Of a DNA stretch of 64,000 nucleotides, positions 31,484-41,950 are shown one piece after another (positions within the stretch are counted from its first letter, which is position 1; each line of letters begins with the position of its first letter). The stretch covers positions 1,085,001 to 1,149,000 of the forward strand of contig JBANDB010000007.1 in assembly GCA_037576215.1 (NCBI GenBank). Reading direction: 5' to 3'. The translations under genes were made by a program, and so were the position numbers. Below the pieces are notes generated by a model that was not told where the DNA came from, made no database searches, and saw only the letters and a program-made list of their open reading frames with translations. Origin of the DNA: Armillaria gallica. Taxonomy: Eukaryota; Basidiomycota; Agaricomycetes; Agaricales; Physalacriaceae.

Positions 31484-31868
31484 TGTTACGATTTATTCAT
31501 TTCTTCCACCTCGGCATCTCAGCATCTCGGCACCTCAGCATCACATGCCTAAATCAAACGACTTGAACGTTTTCCTTTGATGCCTGGTGACCGCGCGGTT
31601 TCCATTCATTGAAGCCTTGATAGACAGATGGACAAATAGATACAGACAATGGATGAACCAGTATATAAGTAATGCAGCTCTCAGCTATGTACCTTAGCTT
31701 CGAGCTACATCCTAAATACACAGACCTCACTCTTCTCTTAATCGAGCCCAGAGTCTAGCGTGTTATATGCTCGCTGTAGCAAACTCCACGGTACTATCAC
31801 CCTGCCCAAAGTGAGAGGCAGTGCAGCGTTAGTTGCCTTGTTTGTTATTCCCGAGTCCGTCTATAACA
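31484..31868 (+). repeat. 3' LTR of the gypsy element
   Basis: It is 385 bp like the 5' LTR, preceded by a purine-rich tract and followed by TTGAT. At some sites the two LTRs show the two possible products of one ancestral CpG, for example catCAaag against catTGaag. Confidence 0.95.
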
Positions 31869-31873
31869 TTGAT

Positions 31874-32166
31874 GCCCTGACTAGAATGTATTTTACTTGG
31901 CTCACTGTCCCCATCGTGAGCGCTGTTGGTGTGCAGAGCATTGCTACCTGTTTTCTGTTACTTATCATGAGTTCAGCTGCTTGTGTCAGGCAGGTCTTCT
32001 ATGCATACTAGATCTTCATATTATCAAAATCACGAATCATCCCATCATTCATCATTTGTGTTTGTTGCTGTGCTCCTTCTCCATAGCAGTCTAGCTCATC
32101 TGTTTGCAGATATCCTTGACCAGTTCCATGGCAGCTATAATCACATGCATTTATTCTTTACAAGCA
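31874..32166. other. Short spacer between gypsy and copia elements
   Basis: Single-copy-looking sequence with short ORFs only. It is the original flank into which both retroelements inserted. Confidence 0.4.
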
Positions 32167-32171
32167 GGTAA

Positions 32172-32424
32172 TATTGATAGAAGAATATAAGTAAGGATCT
32201 ATGAACAAGGGTGAGTAATATAGTAAGGAACACAGTAATAGTATACATACCTCAGTCGGGCACAGCATGGGTGAAATGACTGAGGTACATGGGTATCTAT
32301 GGCCAGGCTATATAGGCGATTGAGTAAGGACAGGAGTTGTATAAATAAGGTAAGTAAGAATGAGGGACAATCAAAAGATAAGATAAAGCGATAAGCTGAG
32401 TATACATATGGATATCCTCCAACA
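32172..32424 (-). repeat. 3' LTR of the copia element
   Basis: It matches 38840-39092. The roughly 20 differences I see are all transitions. Confidence 0.92.
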
Positions 32425-32429
32425 CTCCC

Positions 32430-33835
32430 CCATATCTGTATCACTCCACTGGGAGAATATTGAGCATATCAAGGTAGCCATGGTGGGTATCTCGAGGCAA
32501 GGGTTTAGTGAACATGTCAGCAGGATTGGCATTGCCACGAATGAAGTTGACTCATAACTCCCCATCCTTGACCAGTTCCTGAATAAAGTGCTTGCATATG
32601 CAGATGTGTTTGACTTTCTGGTGAGACCGTGTATTCATTGTCAGCGTGATGGCTCCCTGGTTATCACCATAAAGAACACCTGGTCGAGGTTGGGGAAGCT
32701 CAACTTCTTCCATCCATGACATGACCCACATCATCTGCTGTGCTATGCGAGTAAGGGATACATATTCAGCCTCAATGGTGGAGAGAGCGACAGTAGCTTG
32801 ACATTTGGAGCTCCAGCAAACTGGTCCCTCAGCCATCATGAAGACGTATCCCAAAGTCAACCATGTGGTATCACGACATCCACCGTAATCAGCGTCCACA
32901 AAGCCAATGGGAATCAAAGATTGGTCACGCGAGAAGACAATGTCATAGTCAATGGTTGCCTTCACATATCTGAGAACATGCAATAAAGCCTTCCAGTGTG
33001 CCAAACCAGTGTTAGATTGGAAATGAGCAAGTAAGCTCATAGGGAAATATAAGTCTAGGTGAGTTGTGAGCTGTTCCCACATGACGTGGCCTAAAAGTCA
33101 TTGATATGGGTAATGTTCCATCTCGTCTTTTTCAGCCTGAGTTGTCGGTGACTGCAAGGTGTCGAGTGCGATACCGACAGGTAATGGCATGGAACGTGGT
33201 GTTGAGTACCCAAGATCGAAGTCCAGGATGATGTTCTCCCAGTATGGGCACTGTGAGAACGTGATAGTGCCAGCCTTGAGGTCTTGATCAATCTTCATGC
33301 CCAGAAAATAATGATTCTCCTCCATATCGGTAAGCTCCCACTTCTCCTCTAGTTCCTTCTTGTGCTGGCTGGCCTCCTTTGCACTTGACGATGCTTCCCA
33401 TATGTTGTCAGTGTAGATATCCATAATGGTGTACTTACCACCCGGTTTGCCAATCATCCTGATGCAAGGGTCTGCCTGTGACATGTGATATCCCAGGTCC
33501 TCATAGGTCTTCCCAAGGGTTTTAAACCAGTCATGACCTTCCTGCATGGTTTCATAAATAGTATGAATGAGTTTGCACACCTTGTCTTCTTGCCTCTCAA
33601 TGACATATCCTGGAGGCTGTCACATGTAGATATCTTTCTTCGTTTCGCTGTTTAAGTAGGCTGAAATAAAGTCCACTTGCCATAGAACAAGGTCAAGCTT
33701 TGCTGCAACTGCTGCAGACATTTGAACAGACTCGAGACAAGTTATGGCAGCCCAGGTTATTGTAGTCAAGCCCATACTACTGGGTATACCCCTTCCCAAC
33801 AAGTCTCGCCTTATCCCTGAGTCAGTTACCGTCAC
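32430..33835 (-). pseudogene. copia reverse transcriptase-RNase H
   Basis: The RT starts with LWQVDFISAYLNS, then HTIYETMQEGHDWFKTL and YHMSQADPCIRMI. The catalytic site reads DIYTDNIWEAS, where YxDD/WTDD is expected, so the second Asp is Asn. RNase H follows with D in FVDADYGGCRDT, E in STIEAEYVSL and D in LYGDNQGAI. The frame is broken between RT and RNase H near 33.09 kb and by a stop near 33.62 kb. It cannot encode an active enzyme as it stands. Confidence 0.88.
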
Positions 33836-35170
33836 TGTCCTATTTCATGCCATAGACCCACTTGCAATCCATCACGTTAACTCTCTCCAGCCTGTCAATG
33901 AGATCTCATGTGTGTTTCGCTATATGCATCTGGTATTCAAGGTCCATGGCTGCTTTCCAGCATTCTTCATCAACATGTAGCGCATCTTGGTAATTTTGAG
34001 GAATGTATAGGTCAGGTGAGTTGCCAGATGCCATTGATGCATGTGGCTGTTTGCTGTTTGTTGCCCAATTGTTTCTGGTTGCATGGGCTTTGGCTTCACG
34101 TTGCTCTGACAGCAGGGACTGAGTAGCATCAGTACTAGAATGTGTTAAGCATATTGATCAGCGAAGAGTCAGCTCTGTGGTGGGTTCAGGTGTTGGAACA
34201 GTGGGCATGGATTCTGTCAGTGGATTAGCAGGCAAGGATGAGGTTGTCAAATTAGCCGAAGTAGTGAGTGGAGGTTCATCCTTTATCTCTCCCACACTCA
34301 TAGTTCAGTGTGCAGGGCCTTCATCGAAGATGACATCATGAGAAATAAACATATGGCCCAATTGATTGAGCATGTAGTAGTTGGACCCTGCATAGCCTAA
34401 AAATATGCACTTCTTTGATTGATCTTTCAATTTGCTTCCGCTATCCACCAAAACACCACCAGACATGGGTTTCTTCACCTAACAGGTCAATCCAAACATG
34501 CGGAGGAAGGCAACATCCTGGCAATGCTTCAAGAATGCCTCCACTGGTACCACTCTGGGGTGACAACTCGAAGGAGCCAGGTTTCATGTGAAAATTGACA
34601 TGGATGCCACCTCAGCCCAGTAATGATCAGCAAGTCCAGAGTCACTCAACAAGGCCCACATGTCTTCCATTGTCGTACATAGAGCATGTTCAGCCAAGCC
34701 ATTTTGTGCAGAGGAATGAGAAGCCGTTAACTCGAGCAAGATGTCATGCTCAGCACAATACTGGACCCACTTTGCCCCTGTGAAAGCTCAATCAGCACGT
34801 ACTTGCTTAACTTTTCAGCCTGTCTGAGTCTCTGTCATGTGTCTGTACCTGTCAAAGGCAGCCACAGTTGTATCATCAGCCTTATTTACCAGAAACTCCC
34901 CTGCTTTGAAAGATGTCCCACTGTCCACAAAAATCATCATATGCATCTTCCTGCTAGGCGATGCTGTTCGAGACAGTTCCCACAAGTCTGTCGCCACCAG
35001 TTCTAGAGGATCAACATTGGGGTCGGTGAGTTCATCAAAAGGTCGATGAGCATGTCATACAATTCTCGCACTGGCCCCAGAGAGGATCAGAGGTAATCTC
35101 CAACCCATCCACAAGGTTCTTTGATGCCATCTCCTCAATCTTTTTAGGACTCATGTGAACGAAATGACGA
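33836..35170 (-). pseudogene. copia integrase and linker
   Basis: The pre-integrase motif (SPKKIEEMASKNLVDGLEIT ... LWGQCENC) is at about 35.15-35.06 kb. The core reads ELVATDLWELSRTA, then KVKQVRAD and, near 34.7 kb, a QNGLAEHA-like stretch with the third acidic residue. Several stops and frame changes interrupt it; the stretch 33.8-34.6 kb toward the RT is poorly conserved. Confidence 0.7.
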
Positions 35171-35739
35171 TGCCCACCCAATGCCCTAGGTCTTTTGCAA
35201 AATATCCTATTATATTTGGAAACGGAATCAAAAAAGAGTCCTATTGAATAGATCTATCATTATAAGCTTGTATTTTTGCCTATGATATAGGATATAGGCT
35301 GTGATATTCTATTATGGGTTGCAATATGGGTAGAGGGTCTAGAAGGTGCTATTTTTAGGATGAGGTGATGGAGAGAGGGTGTATTATTAGTATCAATTTC
35401 ACATTTTTTTCTATTTTTTGCATCAATAGCACATTTTTGCTATTTTTAGGGTTAGGGTCAGATTTAGAATGCCAGATCAATGTTTCTCAAAAATGTAGCC
35501 CATTCCTTATTAGGATAGGCTATAATTAAATTCTAGGCCTCTTATAATAATCTATAATTAGATAGTATAGTGACCCCATCAATATTCGGCCGAATATGGC
35601 TGGATGGATCAAAAGAAAAAAAGATGCATTAAAATCTACTGTTTTTTAAAATTCTGGCTCATTTCTCAATAGATTAGGCTAATATTAAAGAGAGGATCTT
35701 GCCCAGTATTGTTCTTGATGTCTGTGAGGTTATTTCATC
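35171..35739. other. AT-rich segment left of palindrome C
   Basis: This non-copia sequence was inserted together with, or beside, palindrome C between the copia protease and integrase regions. It does not match the arms of A or B and has no coding signal. Confidence 0.45.
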
Positions 35740-37381
35740 GAAATGCGACCAGAAATGGATGGATGTGTCGAAATTGGTTTGGATGTAGTGGCAGTGCAGA
35801 ATGCCATCAATAATATCAGTCTATTTTCGGACTAAATAGGGGTTTAGGCTTATTGGAGCATCCTCTGGGTGGTTGGTGGGCCAGGGGATGGTACTATTAT
35901 ATACCCAAATATAAATAACATAAAAGCAAACCATCTGGTGAAGTATGGGGGCTCTGGGGAGTGGTTAAAAGGGCTAAAATTGTGAAAAATAGCAAAAATG
36001 AGCAGAAAATCTGCATTTGGGGTGGTTTCTGGGTACTGGATGGGCCAGGGGATGGTATTAGTATATGCCTAAAGATAGATAACACAAAAGCAAAGCCTCT
36101 GATGAGGTATGGGGGCCCTGTGGAGTGGGTAAAAAGAGTAAAATAGTGAAAAATAGCGAAAATAAGCAGAAAATTCGCTTTTTATGGTGCTACATACATT
36201 GGATTGCTTCAAGGACTTCACCATTCAATTTCTACATTATGAAAACCTTAGAATACATCCTCATTAGTTATATATGAGTAATAGAACACTATGAAAAATA
36301 GGGAATTGAGGGGTAAATATGTATTATCTTGTTTTCTAAGGATTGGATTGCTCTGGGAGTGGTACCATTCAATTCCTTGACCCTTAAAACCCCCAAACTA
36401 CTCTAGGTTTCATTTATGGGATCTCAGTATTGATCATAATAATGGTATAACAGTTTAGAAGGAGCACATATGAATACTTATGTTTCTGAGCCTCAGAAAA
36501 TTTCGGAGTTGTTTCCAATGAATTCCTTGACCTTAGAAACCCCCAGAATACCCCAGGAGCACATTACAAACCTTAGAAATCCATGGTAAAAAGAGTAATA
36601 GTGAAAATCTCCAAATTACCATATAGCTCACATTTCTGAGTGTTGAGGAAGGTAATTCTAGTATAGAATACATGATATATTGTATAATAGTGTGTACAAA
36701 AGACTAGAATGATTCAAAATGTATTGGCAGAGATATAAGGTGATCTTTCTGGAAAAAAGAAGGAGTATCACCCTGATTTCGATGTTCTGGTCATCCTATG
36801 GCCTGGGGACTATCAGATTTGGATTCCTGGACCCAAAAAACATTAGACTCATGTATCATCCCTAGGGATAATTTTTAATAGTGCAATATCTATGCACTGA
36901 GGATATCTTTGTGCATAACTGAGTGCACACTTATTACTTCAGAGTTTTGACAAATAGACTCCATGGATGATTGCTGTTCCTACCATTGTTTAGGTCTAGG
37001 AATCCAAATCTGATAGTCCCCAGGCTATAGAATGACCAGAACATCGAAATCAGGGTGATACTCCTTCTTTTTTTCAGAAAGATCACCTTATATCTCTGCC
37101 AATACATTTTGGATCATTCTAGTCTTTTGTACACACTATTATACAATATATCGTGTATTGTATACCAGAATTACCTTCCCCAACACTCAGAAATGTGAGC
37201 TATATGGTAATTTGGAGATTTTCACTATCACCCTTTTTACCATGGATTTCTAAGGTTTGTAATGTGCTCCTGGGGTATTCTGGAGGTTTCTAAGGTCAAG
37301 GAATTCATTGGAAACAACTCCGAAATTTTCCGAGGCTCAGAAACATAAGTATTCATATGTGCTCCTCCTAAACTGTTTCAC
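35740..37381. mobile_element. Palindrome C: older, truncated relative of palindromes A and B
   Basis: The left arm (about 35.74-36.84 kb) and short right arm (about 36.98-37.38 kb) match the arms of A and B (for example 'aggggatggtac', 'ggtatgggggccctg' and the conserved centre with gtgcataactgagtgcacac). Part of the left arm is present twice (near 35.89 and 36.05 kb). The right arm stops at the phrase cctcctaaactgttt and rejoins copia sequence directly. No tRNA-like segment or TGTCAGTTGACA end is kept. It is clearly more diverged than A or B. Confidence 0.75.
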
Positions 37382-37856
37382 AGGTAAAGTGCCCCATCTC
37401 TTTAACTTCATCCTCATCAAAGTCAGCATCAACTAGAGGTGGCATCTCATTCTCGTTGTCATTGTCATCATTGTCATCATTGTCAATGTCTGTGAGTGGC
37501 AGCATATCAAGATCTGTCTCATTCCCCACATCCGAGTAATTGGTAAAGGACTCTGTCTCACTTCTGAAAGTAAAACTCCAATTGGAAAACTCAGCACTCA
37601 ATGTGGATTCAGAGTCATTGGCAAGTTTGTCCCATCACCAGAACAAGCAGGTACCATTCCACTCGTATATTCTCTCACCCATGCTACCATCCTCAACCAC
37701 AAGACCATCGTCATCTCAATCAACTTCAATGGTAGTTGCACATGCAGCAAGAACAAAGTGCCTGGTGGTATCAGCTGTGTTATTTGTGCTGGCTTGGTTC
37801 GCATGTCAAGATCAACCAAAGTTAGGAGGAAACTGGCCCTCCTTTCCACCACCTGG
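37382..37856 (-). pseudogene. copia Gag-Pol junction and protease region
   Basis: Directly after gag the minus strand reads PGGGKEGQFPPNFG and later SNWSFTFRSETESF and an Asp/Asn-rich stretch (DIDNDDNDDNDNENE). Stops are frequent. A protease active-site triad is not clear. Confidence 0.55.
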
Positions 37857-38630
37857 CTAATAACAATTTTTCGTCATGTGTTGGGTCTTATCGCGGGCCT
37901 TGCAATCAGGGTTGCGACACCTATGAGTGGTTGCAGGGGCTCCAGCCACAAGTGCCTGGGATTGGGATGGTCCTTTGCCCACAGCACGAGTCGCCACGTG
38001 AGTCTGGAGGTGAGAGATAACATCACTGGAAGTGGGCATCTGATACAGACTGGGGAGGATAGGCATCCAATGGTCCATAGGAACTATAGAGCGAATAATG
38101 ATTCCCTTGAACTCCTGATCGCTCAGAGCTGTCGTACGAAGATCATTCACAGCACGTCGCTTCGTGCGTAGGTCAGCAATGTGAGCATTGATGTTGCTGC
38201 TCCCATCAAACTTTACTGCATTCAGCACCACTTCAGCCTCCGAGAGGGCCATATTGGTCTTCTTTGCATGCTCTGCAATGATGGAGTCCCAGCATTCTTT
38301 CACCGTTCCATCAGTCTTAACCCCTAGTCCAATAGGGTTAAGAATGTTAAGAACAATGTGGGAGTGAGCGAGTTGGTCACAGAAAATCCATTCATCATAG
38401 GATGGAGAGAAAGAATAGATGGGGGTAGGGTCTGGTGGTAAAGGTACAGTTGTAGGTGTGGTTGTGGTAGTCCCTGGGGCAGCAGGACAAGTTGTGGTTC
38501 CCTCAATGTATCCCCATAGGCCTTTACTCTTCAGCAATTTGGTTATTTGAAGCTTCCAGGAGGCATAGTTCTTCCCATTGAAATGGCTACTTGTGTCAGG
38601 GAGGATTGTAACTCCTGATGTCAACAACAT
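37857..38630 (-). CDS. copia gag
   Basis: This uninterrupted 257-codon frame begins MLLTSGVTILPDTSSHFNGK and has the copia Gag/UBN2 pattern: YASWKLQITKLLKSKGLWGY, a Thr/Pro-rich insert, ECWDSIIAEHAKKTN, then ADLRTKRRAVNDL. It ends in a zinc-knuckle-like CRNPDCKARDKTQHMTKNC, where the second Cys-x2-Cys spacing is atypical. It stops at 37857-37859, where related elements read on into a Gly-rich linker. Confidence 0.8.
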   Translation of the reverse strand: MLLTSGVTILPDTSSHFNGKNYASWKLQITKLLKSKGLWGYIEGTTTCPAAPGTTTTTPTTVPLPPDPTPIYSFSPSYDEWIFCDQLAHSHIVLNILNPIGLGVKTDGTVKECWDSIIAEHAKKTNMALSEAEVVLNAVKFDGSSNINAHIADLRTKRRAVNDLRTTALSDQEFKGIIIRSIVPMDHWMPILPSLYQMPTSSDVISHLQTHVATRAVGKGPSQSQALVAGAPATTHRCRNPDCKARDKTQHMTKNCY

Positions 38631-38839
38631 AGTTTAGGGGTGTAAAAGTGGTAGTGAGGACTGTGGTATGGTGTTAGGTATTATGGGTAAAGTGGTAAGT
38701 TGAGTTGAAAATCTGCTGTGTATTCTTCTTGACTGAGTTATAGGCAATGGGGCCACATAACCTATTGATAGAAAAATATAAGTAAGGATCTCAGTCAGGT
38801 ACAGCATGGGTGAAATGACTGTATTGAAGGTACTGTACC

Positions 38840-39092
38840 TATTGATAGAAGAATATAAGTAAGGATCTACGAATGAGGGTGAGTAATATAGTAAGGAACA
38901 CAGTAATGGTATACATATCTTAGTCAGGCACAGTGTGGGTGAAATGACTGAGGTATATGGGTATCTATGGCCAGGCTATATAGGTGATCGAGTAAGGACA
39001 GGAGTTGTATAAATAAGGTAAATAAGAACAAGGGACAATCGAAAGGTAAGGTAAAGCGATAAGCTGGGTATATATATGGATATCCTCCAACA
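38840..39092 (-). repeat. 5' LTR of the copia element
   Basis: It matches the 3' LTR. Just inside it, at about 38764-38839, a partial extra copy of the LTR's terminal sequence occurs (tattgatagaaaaatataag), which looks like a local duplication. Confidence 0.85.
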
Positions 39093-39097
39093 GGTAA

Positions 39098-40884
39098 CCT
39101 CACTAAAATGAACAATGGTGACAAGGCTGGTGATGGGCACCCATGAAACTGAGCACAGCCTAGCATGAACACATACAAAACCTAACTCAATCCCACAAAA
39201 CACACACACACATACAATCTCCTTAAGTGTGAAGGGGAGCAAGGATTTTAATTCCACTTGTGCGCTGACAGTATCTCAATTTCTCTCAGTGAGCTTGCTA
39301 GAACGATACACACAACAACGTAGTATTTTCAAGCTAGTCTCAAATTCTCTATCTCTTCAGAGCTTTTTACAAGAGAGCATGGTGAACCATGCAACCCTCG
39401 AGGCAAAAGATATTTCAACAGACAAAACACATGGATATGCAGATCTGCAAAACGACCAAGTCCAATCAGTGAGCTCGCTAAGTACGACCCACCGCAAGAT
39501 CTAATCTGCACATGACACTGCCTTTCTCTTAGTGGCTAAACCTGACTTCCAAACTCATCACGATGGAGGCCCTCAGCACTCCCACTCAAGTTTTAATTAC
39601 TCTCAAAACCATCCCCACAAGTCCTCACACACAGTGTGCTCACCCTAACAACAATGCTGCAAGGTCCAACTGTGCACACCTGTCACACTTCGTGCAACTG
39701 CTAGAACAGCTCAATCTGGCTGATTCCCTTGCAACTACTTCTAGACCTACACAGAGGCCGGCACAATACAACTTCTCTTTCTTACACTAAACCAGAAAGG
39801 GAACAGAGCTCTCTCTCAGATGTAACCAAGTAAACCTCTTGAGACAGGCACAGCATCACTGCTTCCGACTCTCTTTATTATCTCAAGTAAACCAAAGTTT
39901 GTATCCAAAATTTCTCTCTTATTCAATTTCTCTGTGAGCTCACTAAACTTGCATTGTAGCTGAGGCTCGAAGTCACTAACTCTTATGTGGCACAACAAGT
40001 CCAGATCCAAACTGAAACTTTATTATGTTACGTGGGAGGTAGGTAGCTTGCCTTTAATACATGAAAATCTACTCTACTTATACTACAGGAGATTGATTAT
40101 TACAAATGGATTTTTAGTAATTTACTTCTTTTTCGGCTGGGTATTCCTCATCTGAGTTGGCCCAGCGCTCTAGGCAGTGTGCCACTTGTTCCTCTTTTTA
40201 GTATCCTCAAAGAGCTAAGTGATGTCGACGTCACTTGCCCTAACAGCAGAGTAGCTTGTGAGCATGCACTCAATAGCTGCTTAATCCTCAATCACCAATC
40301 ACACTTTGTATTTGGCTTTTGGGTCTGCTCCGAAGGTGACAGCATCATGTTCTAGACTTGGTAACCAAGAAATGCCTCAGCTTTCCAGTCCGCTTGCTAT
40401 TTCCATCAGCCGAAGCCTGTTTCTAGGCCATGCCTGGGGTTCTCTTGATTACCCCATGCATGATATCGTTTTTCTGGATCTCCAGGGACCACACGTCATT
40501 ATCTAAATTAGCCTTGGCCTGCGTACAAGCGCATCCCACTCCAGCTGAGTCCTCTATTGCAAACGGGTGGTTTGGCAATCTAGCTCGCCCTTCGGCCTTG
40601 TTGCCGTGCATGCCCGTAAGGTACAGTGCAACAACAAAGTCCTTATGTTTTGATTCCATTGCTTCTTTTTCTGTCATAGAGCTCTCTACCTCAGTGACCT
40701 TGCTTCTTCACATGCCACTTGCACTGTCAGCCCACTCACGATGCCTCTACATTGCTAAAGTGTAAGGTATGACATTTTGCAAAATTACACCCTTAGACAC
40801 GCTGCGGGCATGACAACAGGAAGACATCCATTGCTATTGGGGTGTGTAGCTGAGTAGGTGTCTAGAGTTCATTGTGCTGAATCT
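39098..40884. other. No recognisable gene
   Basis: ORFs are short on both strands; the longest (40423-40677 minus and 40430-40765 plus) overlap and show no motif. Phrases such as 'tctctcagtgagct' recur imperfectly in 39.27-39.97 kb. It may be a decayed LTR element, but no ends are found. Confidence 0.4.
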
Positions 40885-41520
40885 AGGGCTTTGCACCATA
40901 CCGTATACAGTATACAGCCATCAGCTCCAATCCATCGACAGCGTACAGTCTGTATGAGTATGTCCGTCATGGCCATGTGTATGGCTGTATGTGAAGTAGG
41001 ACTTCACGCCGTACTGTATATGGTATATGGCCATCAGCTCCAATCCATCGACGGCATACGGACCATATTGGTATGTCCATCATGTTCGTATGTACGGCCA
41101 TATGCCAGGAGCTATGCTTGGATTATCAAACTTGTATAGGACTTCACCTCATAATCACTAAACTAACCTAACTTGATTCCAGACATATCTGAACATCACT
41201 TGGACATCACTACTGTCCTTGGACGAAACACAAAGAGGCATTCCTGACAATCACATGATTGTGTCATCCATTCCAAACATGCAAAAAATCATCTGGAAGG
41301 TTATAAATAGGCTAGAAATGATTCACAACGAAAGGTACGGCACCCTACATGGCCCTGGATCTCCATATCATCACTTAGCTTCGCTCACGAGTGATCCAGT
41401 GTTGTATACCGTACACACAGCCGTCAATATGGGTGCTTCTCGAGCTCTTGACAGTACGGTTACGGTACCTGTATGACAGCACCTGTACAACCGTATTATA
41501 CGGTGACGGTGCAAAGCCCT
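40885..41520. repeat. MITE-like repeat with AGGGCTTTGCACC inverted ends
   Basis: It begins AGGGCTTTGCACC and ends GGTGCAAAGCCCT, exact inverted copies over 13 bases, next to TA on both sides. Two tandem units of about 110 bp with 'atggccatcagctccaatcc' type sequence lie at its left (about 40895-41115). Confidence 0.75.
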
Positions 41521-41817
41521 AATGTGAAGAGCTGGCCTTGGTAGGTCAGACTGGCATTAAACTATATGATCTAGTAATTAAAACTTACCTAACTTGTTTT
41601 CTGATACACCTTGACATCATTGCCCTTGTTGAAGAGCAGATTCTCACTATAAAGAAGTACCCCTAACGAGTGTGCAATTACATCATCAGTGCCAAGTACA
41701 CAAGAACACCTCAAAGTTAGTCCGCGATGGCCTGGAAATAAACAGTAATGAAAGGTATTGCTTTGTACTTGGCTTCTGAGCCTGAGGGATAGCCTGAATT
41801 GTACTCACCAGCGATTC

Positions 41818-41950
41818 AGGGCTTGATACCATACACATGGCCATTAATGGCCATCAATACGGGTGCTTCTCAAGTCCTTGATGGTATGGTTACAGTACCC
41901 ATACGACAGCACCTGTACAACTGTATTATATGGTGACGGTGTGAAGCCCT
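41818..41950. repeat. Short relative of the AGGGCTT repeat
   Basis: It is a 133-bp copy sharing the right-hand part of the 40885-41520 repeat ('gggtgcttctc', 'gacagcacctgtacaac') with ends AGGGCTT and AAGCCCT. Confidence 0.65.

Larger units (their letters stand above)
4495..31868 (+). mobile_element. Ty3/gypsy chromovirus LTR retrotransposon, split by a 20-kb KDZ insertion
   Basis: Two 385-bp LTRs (TGTTACG...ATAACA) in direct orientation bound the element. The flanking 5-mers are TTGAC (4490-4494) and TTGAT (31869-31873), a target duplication with one C-to-T change. The left part holds gag with a zinc knuckle and the start of a pol-like frame. The right part holds the HHCC zinc finger, DDE integrase and chromodomain. 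Protease, reverse transcriptase and RNase H are not found on either side. The 20 kb between is the KDZ element. A purine-rich tract (acgaggaggtga) abuts the 3' LTR as a polypurine tract would. Confidence 0.92.
32172..39092 (-). mobile_element. Ty1/copia LTR retrotransposon, split by palindrome C
   Basis: LTRs of about 253 bp (TGTTGGAGG...ATCAATA read on the minus strand) lie at both ends, with a perfect 5-bp target duplication GGTAA (32167-32171 and 39093-39097). Order on the minus strand is gag, protease region, [palindrome C], integrase, reverse transcriptase, RNase H, the copia order. A purine tract (ATGGGGGAG) abuts the 3' LTR. Confidence 0.93.

Noticed and set aside
35280..35480. Telomere-like or CRISPR-like repeat in the AT-rich stretch
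   Set aside because: No regular unit or spacing. The phrases are low-complexity AT-rich sequence.
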